Under the pieces are notes generated by a model. It saw only the letters and a program-made list of their open reading frames with translations. It did no database searches and had not been told where the DNA came from. Source: Leucobacter rhizosphaerae (GTDB lineage: Bacteria > Actinomycetota > Actinomycetes > Actinomycetales > Microbacteriaceae). From it: 64,000 nucleotides of DNA. Shown here piece after piece: positions 51,390-62,328 of the stretch (positions are counted from its first letter, which is position 1; every line of letters starts with the position of its first letter). The position numbers were made by a program, and so were the translations under genes. The stretch lies in contig NZ_CP095043.1 of NCBI RefSeq assembly GCF_022919175.1, forward strand, positions 2,480,001 through 2,544,000. Direction: 5' to 3'.

Positions 51390-52088
51390 TCAGCGCGCCA
51401 GGTGCCACTTCGCGGCGGACGGGCCGGTGAGCGGTTCGGAGATCGAGACGAAGCGGTTGACGAACCGTCCGTCGACCGCCTCCGCGATCGCGAACCTCGC
51501 GAGATCCGACACGGGGATGCGCGAGGTGTCGTCGAACTCCACCTGCTCGAAGACCCCGAACGGGCGACCTCCCTGCCCCGGGTAGATCAGGGGATTGCGG
51601 ATCACCGTGAAGTCGATCGGATCGGCGCGGTGATCCTCGATGAAGGCCTCCATATCGTCCTTGTCCTTCACGCGCTTGCCCACCCAGTCCCGCAGCTGCA
51701 CGACGTAGGGTGATCCGTCGTTGCTGCTGCCCGAGCCGTGGGTGCTCATGACGACGAGTCGACGGATACCGTGCTTCGGCAGGTGGCGGTACAGGTGCTG
51801 CGTGGAGACGAAGCAGACGTCGACGTCGAGCGAATCGTCGATCGCTGCCTTGCTGTGCCCGGACTCGGGTCGGCCCAGGCTGCAGATGACCGCGTCATGT
51901 CCGGGGACGAGCCCGGCGATCACGGCCTCTTCGGTCGCGTCGCCGACGACGACGGAGAGGGCGTCGTGGGTGACGTCCAGCGCTTCCGGGCGACGCACGA
52001 GCGCTGTCACCTGGTGGCCCTGGAAGAGCGCCTGGCGCACGATCTCCTGACCGGTCGCGCCGGTGGCTCCGAGAACGGCGATACGCAT
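51390..52088 (-). CDS. NAD(P)-binding NmrA/SDR_a5-like oxidoreductase
   Basis: A 232-residue atypical SDR starting at ATG 52088. 'MRIAVLGATGATGQEIVRQALFQGHQVTALVRRPEAL' binds NADP(H); 'DAVICSLGRPESGHSK', 'RRLVVMSTHGSG' and 'VIRNPLIYPGQGG' are typical of the anti-sense/NmrA and flavin-reductase-like group. First gene of the nine-gene operon. It is divergent from the TetR gene, whose operator candidate lies 55-75 bp upstream of this start. Confidence 0.85.
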   Translation of the reverse strand: MRIAVLGATGATGQEIVRQALFQGHQVTALVRRPEALDVTHDALSVVVGDATEEAVIAGLVPGHDAVICSLGRPESGHSKAAIDDSLDVDVCFVSTQHLYRHLPKHGIRRLVVMSTHGSGSSNDGSPYVVQLRDWVGKRVKDKDDMEAFIEDHRADPIDFTVIRNPLIYPGQGGRPFGVFEQVEFDDTSRIPVSDLARFAIAEAVDGRFVNRFVSISEPLTGPSAAKWHLAR

Positions 52089-52142
52089 GACGATCCTTCC
52101 TGTGCGCCGCCGACCGGGGAGACGGCGGCGCGAGTTATGCAA

Positions 52143-52163
52143 CATAATGTCTCAGAGATTATG
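52143..52163. promoter_or_regulatory. TetR-type operator of the nine-gene operon
   Basis: CATAATGTCT-C-AGAGATTATG pairs at nine of ten positions. A second small dyad, TTATG-CAA-CATAA (52135-52147), overlaps its left side. The patch 52135-52195 is clearly more AT-rich than its surroundings and lies between the divergent NmrA-like and TetR genes. Confidence 0.6.
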
Positions 52164-52320
52164 AAACCTTATTTGATCCATAACCACCAAATCAGTTCGT
52201 AGTCCGCGAGTCACACAGCGCAACACAGCGGTTCGTGCGCCACCGGATCGGCTTCGCGGTCCGGAATCCGAGCCCCTGCGGCGCAGGATCCCGCCCCTCG
52301 CCGTGTGCCAAGATGGGCGG

Positions 52321-52935
52321 GTGGCCGAGATCACTCTGGAGACTGACCCGCGCATCGTTCGCTCGCGTCGCAGCGTGATCGAGGCGACCGCCGAGGTGCT
52401 CGCGACCGAGGGGCTGATCGGCCTCACCCACCAGAACATCGCGCGGCGCTCGGGGGTCTCGAGGGCGACCATCTATCGGCACTGGCCGACGCGCGAAGAC
52501 CTGGTCGTGGTGCTGCTGGAGAGCTTCAGCATGCCCCACTTCTTGCCCTCCTCCGGCACCGCCCGACAGAAGCTGCAGCGCAACATCGGGGTGCAGCTCG
52601 ATGCGCTGCTCGATCCGCACTATCGCGCCGTCTACCTCACCGCGCAGAGTGTCGCCGACTTGCCCGCGGTCAAGGAGCGTCTCCGTGTGATCAACATCGA
52701 TCGGGTCGAGAGCCTGCGGCGGTTGCTCGAACCGGAGTACCGGCTCGCCGACGCGGAGCAGGTGACCGACGTGCTCGCGCTGCTGATCGGGCCGCTCCTC
52801 CAGTACGCAACATTCGTCGGCGCGGTGAGCGAGCGGCTGACGTCGGCCATCATCGACGCGGTGGTGGAGTACCTCGACCGCTATTGCCGCGTCGACGACC
52901 CGGAGCCGCCCCCCGCCTCCTCGCTAGAGTCGTAG
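52321..52935 (+). CDS. TetR family transcriptional regulator
   Basis: A regulator of 204 residues from GTG 52321; an in-frame GTG at 52303 is possible and neither has a clear ribosome-binding site. HTH: 'RRSVIEATAEVLATEGLIGLTHQNIARRSGVSRATIYRHWPTREDLVVVLLESF'. The ligand domain ends 'AIIDAVVEYLDRY'. It is divergent from the nine-gene operon and is its probable repressor. A short ORF and map follow on the same strand. Confidence 0.88.
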   Translation: MAEITLETDPRIVRSRRSVIEATAEVLATEGLIGLTHQNIARRSGVSRATIYRHWPTREDLVVVLLESFSMPHFLPSSGTARQKLQRNIGVQLDALLDPHYRAVYLTAQSVADLPAVKERLRVINIDRVESLRRLLEPEYRLADAEQVTDVLALLIGPLLQYATFVGAVSERLTSAIIDAVVEYLDRYCRVDDPEPPPASSLES

Positions 52936-52939
52936 GGGC

Positions 52940-52972
52940 ATGACGACCGAACGATGGGGGACCGCAGCATGA
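52940..52972 (+). CDS. Ten-residue leader ORF coupled to map
   Basis: ATG 52940 opens MTTERWGTAA and stops at TGA 52970-52972, which overlaps the map ATG at 52969 (ATGA). TAGAGT (52924-52929), within the end of the TetR gene, could be its -10. It may couple translation to map. It is too short to prove from sequence. Confidence 0.3.
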   Translation: MTTERWGTAA

Positions 52973-53745
52973 TCGAGATTCTGAGCCCGAGCCAAGTCGA
53001 TCGCGCGCGCGTCACCGGGCGGCTCGTCGGCGACATCCTCGATACGCTGCGCGACCGGTGCGAGGTGGGCACGAACCTGCTCGACATCGACCGGTGGGCG
53101 CAGGAGATGATCCTCGGCGCCGGCGCCACCTCCTGCTACGTCGACTACGCGCCGTCCTTCGGCCGCGGACCCTTCGGCCATTACATCTGCACCGCCGTGA
53201 ACGATGCCGTGCTGCACGGTCTGCCCCACGATTACCGGCTCGCCGACGGCGACCTGCTCACCCTCGACCTCGCGGTCATCGTGGACGGGATCGCCGCCGA
53301 CTCCGCCATCAGCTTCGTCGTGGGTTCGGGATCCGCCGCCGATCTCGCCATGATCGACACCACGGAGCGCGCGCTCGCCGCCGCCATCGCCGCGGCGCAG
53401 GTCGACCATAGGATCGGCGACATCTCCCGCGCCATCGGCACCGTGCTGTCGGGTGACGGCTACCCCATCAACATGCAGTTCGGCGGGCACGGGATCGGCA
53501 CCACCATGCACCAGGATCCGCATGTGGCAAACGCCGGACGACCGGGCCGCGGCTACAAGCTGCGGCCGGGGCTGCTGCTCGCCATCGAACCGTGGGTGAT
53601 GGCCGACACGGACGAGCTCATCACCGACGCCGACGGCTGGACACTCCGCAGTGCGACCGGGTGCCGCACGGCACACAGCGAGCACACCGTCGCGATCACG
53701 GCCGACGGGCCCGAGATCCTCACGCTGCCGTCGCGGTTGCGCTGA
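52969..53745 (+). CDS. map: Methionine aminopeptidase, type I
   Basis: A 258-residue dinuclear metallopeptidase that removes the initiator Met from new proteins. ATG 52969 is preferred (GGGGGACC upstream); ATG 52954 is also in frame. Metal ligands: Asp residues in 'LLTLDLAVIVDGIAADSAISF', His in 'GGHGIGTTMHQDP', and Glu in 'LLAIEPWVM' and 'SEHTVAIT'. 'ICTAVNDAVLHGLP' is the substrate-side motif. It lacks the N-terminal SH3-binding extension of some actinobacterial MetAPs. It is a second-copy type rather than the rpsM-linked one, judging from context. Confidence 0.88.
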   Translation: MIEILSPSQVDRARVTGRLVGDILDTLRDRCEVGTNLLDIDRWAQEMILGAGATSCYVDYAPSFGRGPFGHYICTAVNDAVLHGLPHDYRLADGDLLTLDLAVIVDGIAADSAISFVVGSGSAADLAMIDTTERALAAAIAAAQVDHRIGDISRAIGTVLSGDGYPINMQFGGHGIGTTMHQDPHVANAGRPGRGYKLRPGLLLAIEPWVMADTDELITDADGWTLRSATGCRTAHSEHTVAITADGPEILTLPSRLR

Positions 53746-53836
53746 TCCGCTTGCGGAGCGTTCGTTTCGACGCGCGCCCCTACGCCCGCAGCGGACGATC
53801 CGCCCCAACGTCGGCGGCCCGGTCTATCCTCCGAGT

Positions 53837-55708
53837 ATGACTATGACCGGCGGACCCCAGGCGCGCGGCTCCCGCGTGTCCGCCGGCGACTCCGACCTGC
53901 AGCGCGAGATCAATGCCCAGGCGCCCGACATCCCGGGGCTCGGTCGCAGGATCGCGGCGCTCTTCCGGCCCTACCGCAAGCCGCTCGTCGTGATCGTCTC
54001 GCTGGTGCTGGTCTCGGCCGCGCTCGGGATCCTGCCCCCGCTCCTCACCGAGCGCGTCTTCGACGACGGGCTCTTCCCGCCGAGCGGCGGGCCGAACCTC
54101 CCGGTGCTCGCCTGGCTCGTCGCGGGCATGGTCGGGGCGTACGTCCTCTCCTCGGCGCTCGGGATCGTGCAGACGCTCTTCACCGCGCGCGTCGGCAACC
54201 GGGTGATGGGCGACCTGCGGGTGCGACTCTTCGCGCACCTGCAGTCCATGGAGCTCGGGTTCTTCACGCGCACCAAGACCGGCGTGATCCAGTCGCGCCT
54301 GCAGAACGACGTGGGCGGCGTCGCCAATGTGCTCACGAACACGGTATCGAACGTGATCGGCAACACCGTCACGGTGATCGCGGCCGGCGTCGCGATGCTG
54401 CTGCTCAGCTGGCAGCTCACGCTGATCGCCCTCGTGCTCATGCCGGTCATCGTGTTCGCGCAGCGCCGGGTGGGGCAGGTGCGCGCCAAGATCGCCGGTC
54501 GCACCCAGGAGTCGCTCTCGGAGATGACGGCGATCACCCAGGAGGCCCTCTCGGTCTCGGGGGTGCTCCTCGCGAAGACCTTCTCCCGGCAGCACGACGA
54601 GACCGCGCGCTACGCGAGCGAGAACCGCACGCAGGTCGAGCTGCAGGTGCGGCAGACCATGAGCGGGCAGGTGTTCTTCGGCCTCGTCAACATCTTCATG
54701 TCGGCGATCCCGGCCATCGTCTACCTCGTGTCGGGCTGGCTGATCGCGCAGGGTCAGGGGCAGGGCTTCGATCCCGGCATCACGGCCGGCACCATCGTCG
54801 CCTTCACCACGGTGCAGGCCCGTCTGCTGTTCCCGCTGATGGCGCTCATGCGCGTCGCCCTCGATCTCCAGACCTCGAAGGCGCTCTTCGCCCGCATCTT
54901 CGAATACCTCGACCTGCAGCCGCTCATCGTCGACGCCGCCGACGCCCGCGATCCCTCGACGGCCCCAGGTGCGGAGGGGCGCGTCGAGTTCCGCGACGTC
55001 CGTTTCGCCTACCCTGACAGCGGCCCCGAAGACCGGCCGACCATCGACGGCGTCTCGTTTGTCGTCGAGCCGGGGGAGTTCGTCGCGTTCGTGGGCGCCT
55101 CGGGATCGGGCAAGACGACGATCGGCTCGCTGATCCCGCGCCTGTACGACGCGACCGCGGGGAGCGTACGGTACGGCGATGACGACGTCCGGGAGCTGCG
55201 GCAGGACGCGCTCATGGACCGCATCGGCGTCGTGACGCAGGAGCCGTACCTCTTCCACGCCTCGATCGCCGCGAATCTGCGCTACGCGAAGCCCGACGCG
55301 AGCGACGCAGAGCTCGAGGCGGCGGCGCGGCTCGCGAACATCCACGACACGATCGTCTCCTTCGCAGAGGGCTACGACACGGTCGTCGGGGAGCGCGGGT
55401 ACCGCCTGTCGGGCGGCGAGAAGCAGCGCATCGCGATCGCGCGGGTGCTGCTCAAGAACCCGCGGGTGCTCGTGCTCGACGAGGCGACCAGCGCGCTCGA
55501 CACCGTGAACGAGCGCATCGTGCAGCGCGCGCTCGACGGGGCGCGGAGCGGCCGCACGACGATCGCGATCGCGCACCGCCTGTCGACGGTAATCGAGGCC
55601 GACCGCATCTACGTGGTGGGCGCGGGGCGCATCCTCGAGCAGGGGACTCACGCGGAGCTGCTCGCGCTCGAGGGCCCGTACGCGGAGCTCTACGCCCAGC
55701 AGCACTAG
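53837..55708 (+). CDS. ABC exporter, fused permease-ATPase (type IV)
   Basis: A 623-residue half-transporter. TATCCT lies 6 nt before ATG 53837, so it is probably leaderless. Six helices occupy residues ~45-350 ('PLVVIVSLVLVSAALGILPPLLTERVFDDG', 'MELGFFTRTKTGVIQSRLQNDVGGV'); the ATPase has Walker A 'GASGSGKTT' near residue 420, signature 'LSGGEKQR', Walker B '[12 protein letters not shown]' and switch 'IAHRLSTV'. It works as a dimer and exports lipids or drugs. No substrate clue in the neighbours. A long palindrome follows. Confidence 0.93.
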   Translation: MTMTGGPQARGSRVSAGDSDLQREINAQAPDIPGLGRRIAALFRPYRKPLVVIVSLVLVSAALGILPPLLTERVFDDGLFPPSGGPNLPVLAWLVAGMVGAYVLSSALGIVQTLFTARVGNRVMGDLRVRLFAHLQSMELGFFTRTKTGVIQSRLQNDVGGVANVLTNTVSNVIGNTVTVIAAGVAMLLLSWQLTLIALVLMPVIVFAQRRVGQVRAKIAGRTQESLSEMTAITQEALSVSGVLLAKTFSRQHDETARYASENRTQVELQVRQTMSGQVFFGLVNIFMSAIPAIVYLVSGWLIAQGQGQGFDPGITAGTIVAFTTVQARLLFPLMALMRVALDLQTSKALFARIFEYLDLQPLIVDAADARDPSTAPGAEGRVEFRDVRFAYPDSGPEDRPTIDGVSFVVEPGEFVAFVGASGSGKTTIGSLIPRLYDATAGSVRYGDDDVRELRQDALMDRIGVVTQEPYLFHASIAANLRYAKPDASDAELEAAARLANIHDTIVSFAEGYDTVVGERGYRLSGGEKQRIAIARVLLKNPRVLVLDEATSALDTVNERIVQRALDGARSGRTTIAIAHRLSTVIEADRIYVVGAGRILEQGTHAELLALEGPYAELYAQQH

Positions 55709-55794
55709 GGCTCCTTGCGCACAGGGGTGCCGGGCGCGTAGCGGCCGCGATCCCGAACCCGCGCCCGAGCGATCCCGCACCCCTGCCCCTCGGA

Positions 55795-55848
55795 GTGTGA
55801 GCGATTTCTGTTGTGGAACACGCGATTCTCAACAGAAATCGCTCACAC
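55795..55848. repeat. 19-bp perfect inverted repeat, hairpin
   Basis: GTGTGAGCGATTTCTGTTG and its exact complement (55830-55848) flank a 16-base loop that itself echoes the arm (GCGATTCT). GGGGGTGGGG follows, as after the palindrome at 35086-35141. It lies between the exporter and aminotransferase genes and could end transcription, though its length and separate GGGGGTGGGG tail suggest a repeat element. Confidence 0.75.
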
Positions 55849-55921
55849 GGGGGTGGGGGAGGGGCTGCGGAGCGCAGGTTCTGCGGAAATCGAGGCACCC
55901 CGAACGTGGAATAATCGCGAT

Positions 55922-57148
55922 GTGCGTTCAATCACCCAGTCCCGGAAACTGAGCGGGGTGCGCTACGACGTCCGCGGCCCGATCCTGCAGGAGGCCGAGC
56001 GCCTCGAGCGTGAGGGCCACGCGATCCTCAAGCTCAATATCGGCAATCCCGCCCCGTTCGGCTTCGAGGCACCCCCGGAGATCGTCGAGGCGCTGCGCCT
56101 CGCGCTCCCCGCGGCGCAGGGCTACAGCGACTCCCGCGGCATCCTCCCGGCGCGCGAGGCCGTCTCCCGGTTCTACGCGGATGAGGGCGTGCCCGGGATC
56201 CACCCCGACGACGTCATCATCGGCAACGGGGTGAGCGAGATGATCTCGCTCGTGCTCCAGGCGCTCGTGGACGATGGCGACGAGATCCTCGTCCCCTCGC
56301 CCGACTACCCGCTGTGGACCGCGCAGGTCACCCTGTCGGGCGGCCGCGCCGTGCACTACCCGTGCGACGAGTCGAACGGGTGGATGCCCGATCTCGAGGC
56401 GATCGAGGCGCTCGTGACCCCTCGCACCAAGGGCATCGTGCTCATCAACCCCAACAACCCGACGGGCGCCGTCTCGTCCGCGGAGCTGGTGCGCGGGTTC
56501 GCGTCCCTCGCCGAGCGCCACGGACTCGTGCTCATGTCGGACGAGATCTACGAGAAGATTCTCTATGACGGCGCGGCGCACGAGCACGCGGCGCGGCACG
56601 TCGCCGACACGCTCTGCCTCACGTTCAGCGGCCTGTCGAAGGCGCAGCGGGTGGCGGGCTACCGCGCGGGATGGGTGGCGATCTCGGGCAACCGTGAGCG
56701 CGCGACGGACTTTCTCGAGGGACTCACGCTGCTCGCCAACATGCGCATGTGCGCGAACGTCCCCGCCCAGCACGCGATCCCCGTGGCCCTTGCGCCGGAG
56801 TCTCGCGGCTCGGGGATCGGTGAACTGTGCGCGCCGGGCGGACGCTTGCGAGAGCAGCGCGACGTGGCGCACGCGCTGCTGACGTCGATCCCGGGTGTGA
56901 CCTGCGAGCTGCCGGGAGGCGCGATGTACCTCTTCCCGCGGCTCGATCCGGAACAGTTCCCGATCATCGACGACCAGGCCTTCGTAATCGATCTGCTGCG
57001 CGCGACGCACGTGCTGGTGACGAACGGGCGCGGGTTCAATCTCGCGACGCCGGATCACCTCCGGTTCGTGACGCTGCCGTCCGTCCCGGTGCTGACCGAG
57101 GCGATCGGCCGGATCGCCGAGTACCTCGACACCGTGCGGGTGCGGTGA
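55922..57148 (+). CDS. Alanine-type PLP aminotransferase (AlaA-like)
   Basis: A 408-residue fold-type I transaminase. GTG 55922 is the likely start: 'RSITQSRKLSGVRYDVRGPILQEAERLE' is the conserved AlaA N terminus and AATAAT lies 6 nt before it. 'LVPSPDYPLWTAQVTLSGG', 'INPNNPTGAVSS' and the PLP lysine in 'SGLSKAQRVAGYRAGW' are diagnostic. It most likely makes alanine from pyruvate and glutamate. rlmH starts 8 bp after the stop. Confidence 0.92.
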   Translation: MRSITQSRKLSGVRYDVRGPILQEAERLEREGHAILKLNIGNPAPFGFEAPPEIVEALRLALPAAQGYSDSRGILPAREAVSRFYADEGVPGIHPDDVIIGNGVSEMISLVLQALVDDGDEILVPSPDYPLWTAQVTLSGGRAVHYPCDESNGWMPDLEAIEALVTPRTKGIVLINPNNPTGAVSSAELVRGFASLAERHGLVLMSDEIYEKILYDGAAHEHAARHVADTLCLTFSGLSKAQRVAGYRAGWVAISGNRERATDFLEGLTLLANMRMCANVPAQHAIPVALAPESRGSGIGELCAPGGRLREQRDVAHALLTSIPGVTCELPGGAMYLFPRLDPEQFPIIDDQAFVIDLLRATHVLVTNGRGFNLATPDHLRFVTLPSVPVLTEAIGRIAEYLDTVRVR

Positions 57149-57155
57149 GGCGCGC

Positions 57156-57614
57156 ATGAGCGTTCGGGTGCTTGCGGTCGGAAAGAAGCATGAATCGTGG
57201 GTCAGCGACGGGATCCAGCGGTACGAGAAGCGCCTGCGAAAGCCCTTCGAGGTGTCCTGGCAGTTGCTGCCGCACTCCTCGCGGGAGGGTGAGGCGGCGC
57301 GGGCCGAGGAGTCGGAGCGGATTCTCTCGCGGGTGGATCGCGACCAGTTCCTGGTGCTGCTCGATGAGCGCGGGCGCAACGTCGATTCGCCGACGCTCGC
57401 GCAGCGGCTGCAGGGCGCGTTCGATGCCGGCCGCACCGTGACCGTCGTGATCGGCGGTGCGTATGGGGTCGATGACCGGGTGCGGGATCGCGCCGACTTC
57501 GTGTGGAGTTTGTCGCAGCTCGTGTTTCCGCATCAGCTCGTCCGCCTGATCCTCGCCGAGCAGCTCTACCGGGCGCAGGAGATCGCGGGCAACCGGCCGT
57601 ACCACCACGTGTAG
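57156..57614 (+). CDS. rlmH: 23S rRNA pseudouridine-1915 N3-methyltransferase
   Basis: A 152-residue SPOUT methyltransferase that methylates pseudouridine 1915 in helix 69 of 23S rRNA on the assembled ribosome. 'VLAVGKKHESWVSDGIQRYEKRL', 'FLVLLDERGRNVDS', the knot motif 'VTVVIGGAYGVDD' and the terminal 'LILAEQLYRAQEIAGNRPYHHV' are the full set of RlmH signatures, including the Tyr-His-His end needed for binding. Eight base pairs after the aminotransferase gene, so probably co-transcribed. Confidence 0.97.
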   Translation: MSVRVLAVGKKHESWVSDGIQRYEKRLRKPFEVSWQLLPHSSREGEAARAEESERILSRVDRDQFLVLLDERGRNVDSPTLAQRLQGAFDAGRTVTVVIGGAYGVDDRVRDRADFVWSLSQLVFPHQLVRLILAEQLYRAQEIAGNRPYHHV

Positions 57615-57677
57615 AGGGGTGCGGGTGCGCCTCGTCGACACCCCATCAATGTCCGAGGTCCCCGTTACCCTTCCGAC

Positions 57678-58037
57678 ATGAACCCCTTTCGACTCACGAC
57701 CCGCCTGCAGGCACCGGCGCGCTCGGTGCGCCGCATGGACGAGCGTGAGCCCGGCGTCGCTATCGCGGTGCCGTGGCGGATCGTGACCCGCTCGGCCTCC
57801 GGGGTCATCGAGGTGGAGCACCAAGGAGCCTCGCCGCTGCACTCCGTGCGATTCGCGCTCGCGGGCAGCGGCATGCTGGGGCTCTCGCTTCCGCGCACGG
57901 TGTACCCGGGCGAGCGAGTGCGGGTGGTGCTCCGCGGTGGTCACGCGGAGCAGACGATGCGCGCCGCTGACACGATGCTGATGATGCGCTGGTTCCAGCC
58001 CGACGGAACGGAGATGCTGTGGCCGATCGCCGTCTGA
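57678..58037 (+). CDS. Hypothetical protein, 119 aa
   Basis: A 119-residue basic protein from ATG 57678, with TACCCT exactly 6 nt upstream (leaderless). It reads as an all-beta domain: 'VAIAVPWRIVTRSASGVIEVEHQGASPLHSVRFALAG', 'LPRTVYPGERVRVVLRGG' and 'MLMMRWFQPDGTEMLWPIAV', an immunoglobulin-like strand pattern. No signal peptide or membrane segment. I do not recognise a named family. Similar small proteins next to rlmH are plausible in the genus, but I cannot check that. Confidence 0.7.
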   Translation: MNPFRLTTRLQAPARSVRRMDEREPGVAIAVPWRIVTRSASGVIEVEHQGASPLHSVRFALAGSGMLGLSLPRTVYPGERVRVVLRGGHAEQTMRAADTMLMMRWFQPDGTEMLWPIAV

Positions 58038-58066
58038 GCACCCCCTCACGCGACACGCCGGGGAGG

Positions 58067-58101
58067 GGCTGTGGAGGAAAATTCTTCCCCACCCAACAGC
58101 C
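58067..58101 (+). terminator. Hairpin upstream of the nrd control region
   Basis: GGCTGT and ACAGCC close an inner GGAA..TTCC stem; it should insulate nrdHIEF from upstream transcription. Confidence 0.5.
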
Positions 58102-58150
58102 TGTGGATAACCCCCTCAGGAGGGCGGAACTCCGCCGAAAGTTGTCCCCA
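58102..58150. promoter_or_regulatory. Two DnaA-like boxes upstream of nrdHIEF
   Basis: TGTGGATAA (58102-58110) is an exact complement of TTATCCACA; TTGTCCCCA (58142-58150) differs by one base from the actinobacterial form TTGTCCACA. DnaA links nrd expression to replication in some bacteria. Confidence 0.4.
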
Positions 58151-58187
58151 GGTCGGCCGCCGTGACGGTGGAATTCGAGTGGAAAAC

Positions 58188-58247
58188 TACATTCATGTAA
58201 CTACTGCATGTTGTGGTCGCCCCGGGTATGATTCACTATATGTAGTG
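58188..58247 (+). promoter_or_regulatory. nrd promoter with NrdR-box-like palindromes
   Basis: CACTATATGTAGTG (58234-58247) fits an NrdR box. TACAT-TC-ATGTA (58188-58199) is a second palindrome, and a poorer candidate lies at 58199-58214. TATGAT (58227-58232) is the likely -10. NrdR would repress when dATP is plentiful. The spacing of the boxes is not the classical three turns for every choice, so the upstream box is uncertain. Confidence 0.6.
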
Positions 58248-58287
58248 CCTCGGGCGAGGTGCGGCAGTTTTGAGAGAAGGGCGTGAA

Positions 58288-58524
58288 ATGGCCATCACGG
58301 TGTACACCAAACCGTCTTGCGTGCAGTGCACGGCGACGTACCGGGCGCTCGACAGCAAGGGCATCGAGTACAACGTGCTCGACCTGTCTGAGGACGCCAC
58401 GGCGCTGCAGACGGTGAAGGGGCTCGGGTACCTCCAGGCTCCCGTCGTGGTGACTGAGGACGAGCACTGGTCGGGCTTCCGCCCGGACAAGATCTCGGAG
58501 CTCGCGAGCCGCCTGGCCGACTAG
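58288..58524 (+). CDS. nrdH: Glutaredoxin-like NrdH redoxin
   Basis: A 78-residue thioredoxin-fold electron donor for class Ib ribonucleotide reductase. ATG 58288 follows GAAGGGCG. The redox motif is Cys11-Val-Gln-Cys14 ('[17 protein letters not shown]'), and '[19 protein letters not shown]' is the NrdH-specific end that favours thioredoxin reductase over glutathione. First gene of nrdHIEF, behind an NrdR-box-like site. Confidence 0.96.
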   Translation: MAITVYTKPSCVQCTATYRALDSKGIEYNVLDLSEDATALQTVKGLGYLQAPVVVTEDEHWSGFRPDKISELASRLAD

Positions 58525-58532
58525 TCCGAACC

Positions 58533-58636
58533 GTGTCGCAGTGCCGTGTGCTGCGACACCCGGGGCCGCGGTTCGCGGCCCCGCCCCGGAGCAACGCACG
58601 TCCCGCAGTCGATTTCGAGGCGCTTCGCCCTCGAAA
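58533..58636 (+). other. Three consecutive hairpins between nrdH and nrdI
   Basis: Perfect stems: GTGTCGCAG/CTGCGACAC (58533-58559), GGGGCCGCG/CGCGGCCCC with a 3-base loop (58562-58582) and TTTCGAGG/CCTCGAAA (58613-58636). The 166-bp gap holds no gene. It could attenuate or stabilise the mRNA so that nrdH is made in different amount from nrdIEF. Confidence 0.6.
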
Positions 58637-58690
58637 ACGGATGCGGGCGTTCTGTACCCCGAGTTGATAGGGGAAGGAGGAGCGATCGTG

Positions 58691-59091
58691 ATGACGGACC
58701 TGGTGTACTTCTCCAGTGTGTCTGAGAACACCCATCGCTTCGTGCAGAAGCTCGATCGTCCTGCCCTGCGGATCCCGATCCGCGCGAGCGACGATCCGCT
58801 GGTCGTGGACGAGCCGTTTGTGCTCCTCGTTCCCACCTATGGCGGAGGTCCGGAAACGCGCGCGGTCCCGAAGCAGGTCATCCGATTCCTCAACGACGAG
58901 CGCAATCGAACCCAGCTGCGGGGCGTCATCGCGGCGGGCAACACCAATTTCGGTGACGCCTACGGCATTGCGGGCGACATCATTGCGCGCAAGTGCCAGG
59001 TGCCCCACCTCTACCGATTTGAACTCTTTGGAACCCCGGACGACGTCACCGCCGTCCAAGAAGGATTGGAACAGTTTTGGAAGCAGCAGTG

Positions 59092-59092
<1 letters not shown>
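58691..59092 (+). CDS. nrdI: Ribonucleotide reductase flavodoxin NrdI
   Basis: A 133-residue flavodoxin-like protein that feeds superoxide or electrons to NrdF to form its Mn-tyrosyl radical cofactor. ATG 58691 is preceded by AAGGAGG; GTG 58688 is an alternative. '[18 protein letters not shown]' binds the FMN phosphate, and '[18 protein letters not shown]' is the FMN ring loop characteristic of NrdI. Its TGA shares one base with the nrdE ATG. Confidence 0.95.
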
Positions 59093-62242
<3,150 letters not shown>

Positions 62243-62265
62243 GCCGGCCGCTCACGCGGGTGTGA

Positions 62266-62319
62266 CACGTCAGGCGGTGGGATTCACGTGAATCCCACCG
62301 CCTGAGCTGTGTGCACCGC
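62266..62319. repeat. 54-bp structured palindromic repeat, copy B
   Basis: Same outer sequence and length as 11427-11480. The core is a perfect zero-loop palindrome, CAGGCGGTGGGATTCAC with its complement (62271-62304). It probably also terminates nrdF transcription. Confidence 0.65.
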
Positions 62320-62328
62320 GTGGGGTGT

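Noticed and set aside
53780..55780. Minus-strand open frame of 666 codons opposite the ABC exporter
   Set aside because: Antisense shadow with repetitive Arg/Asp/His content; the plus-strand exporter is complete.
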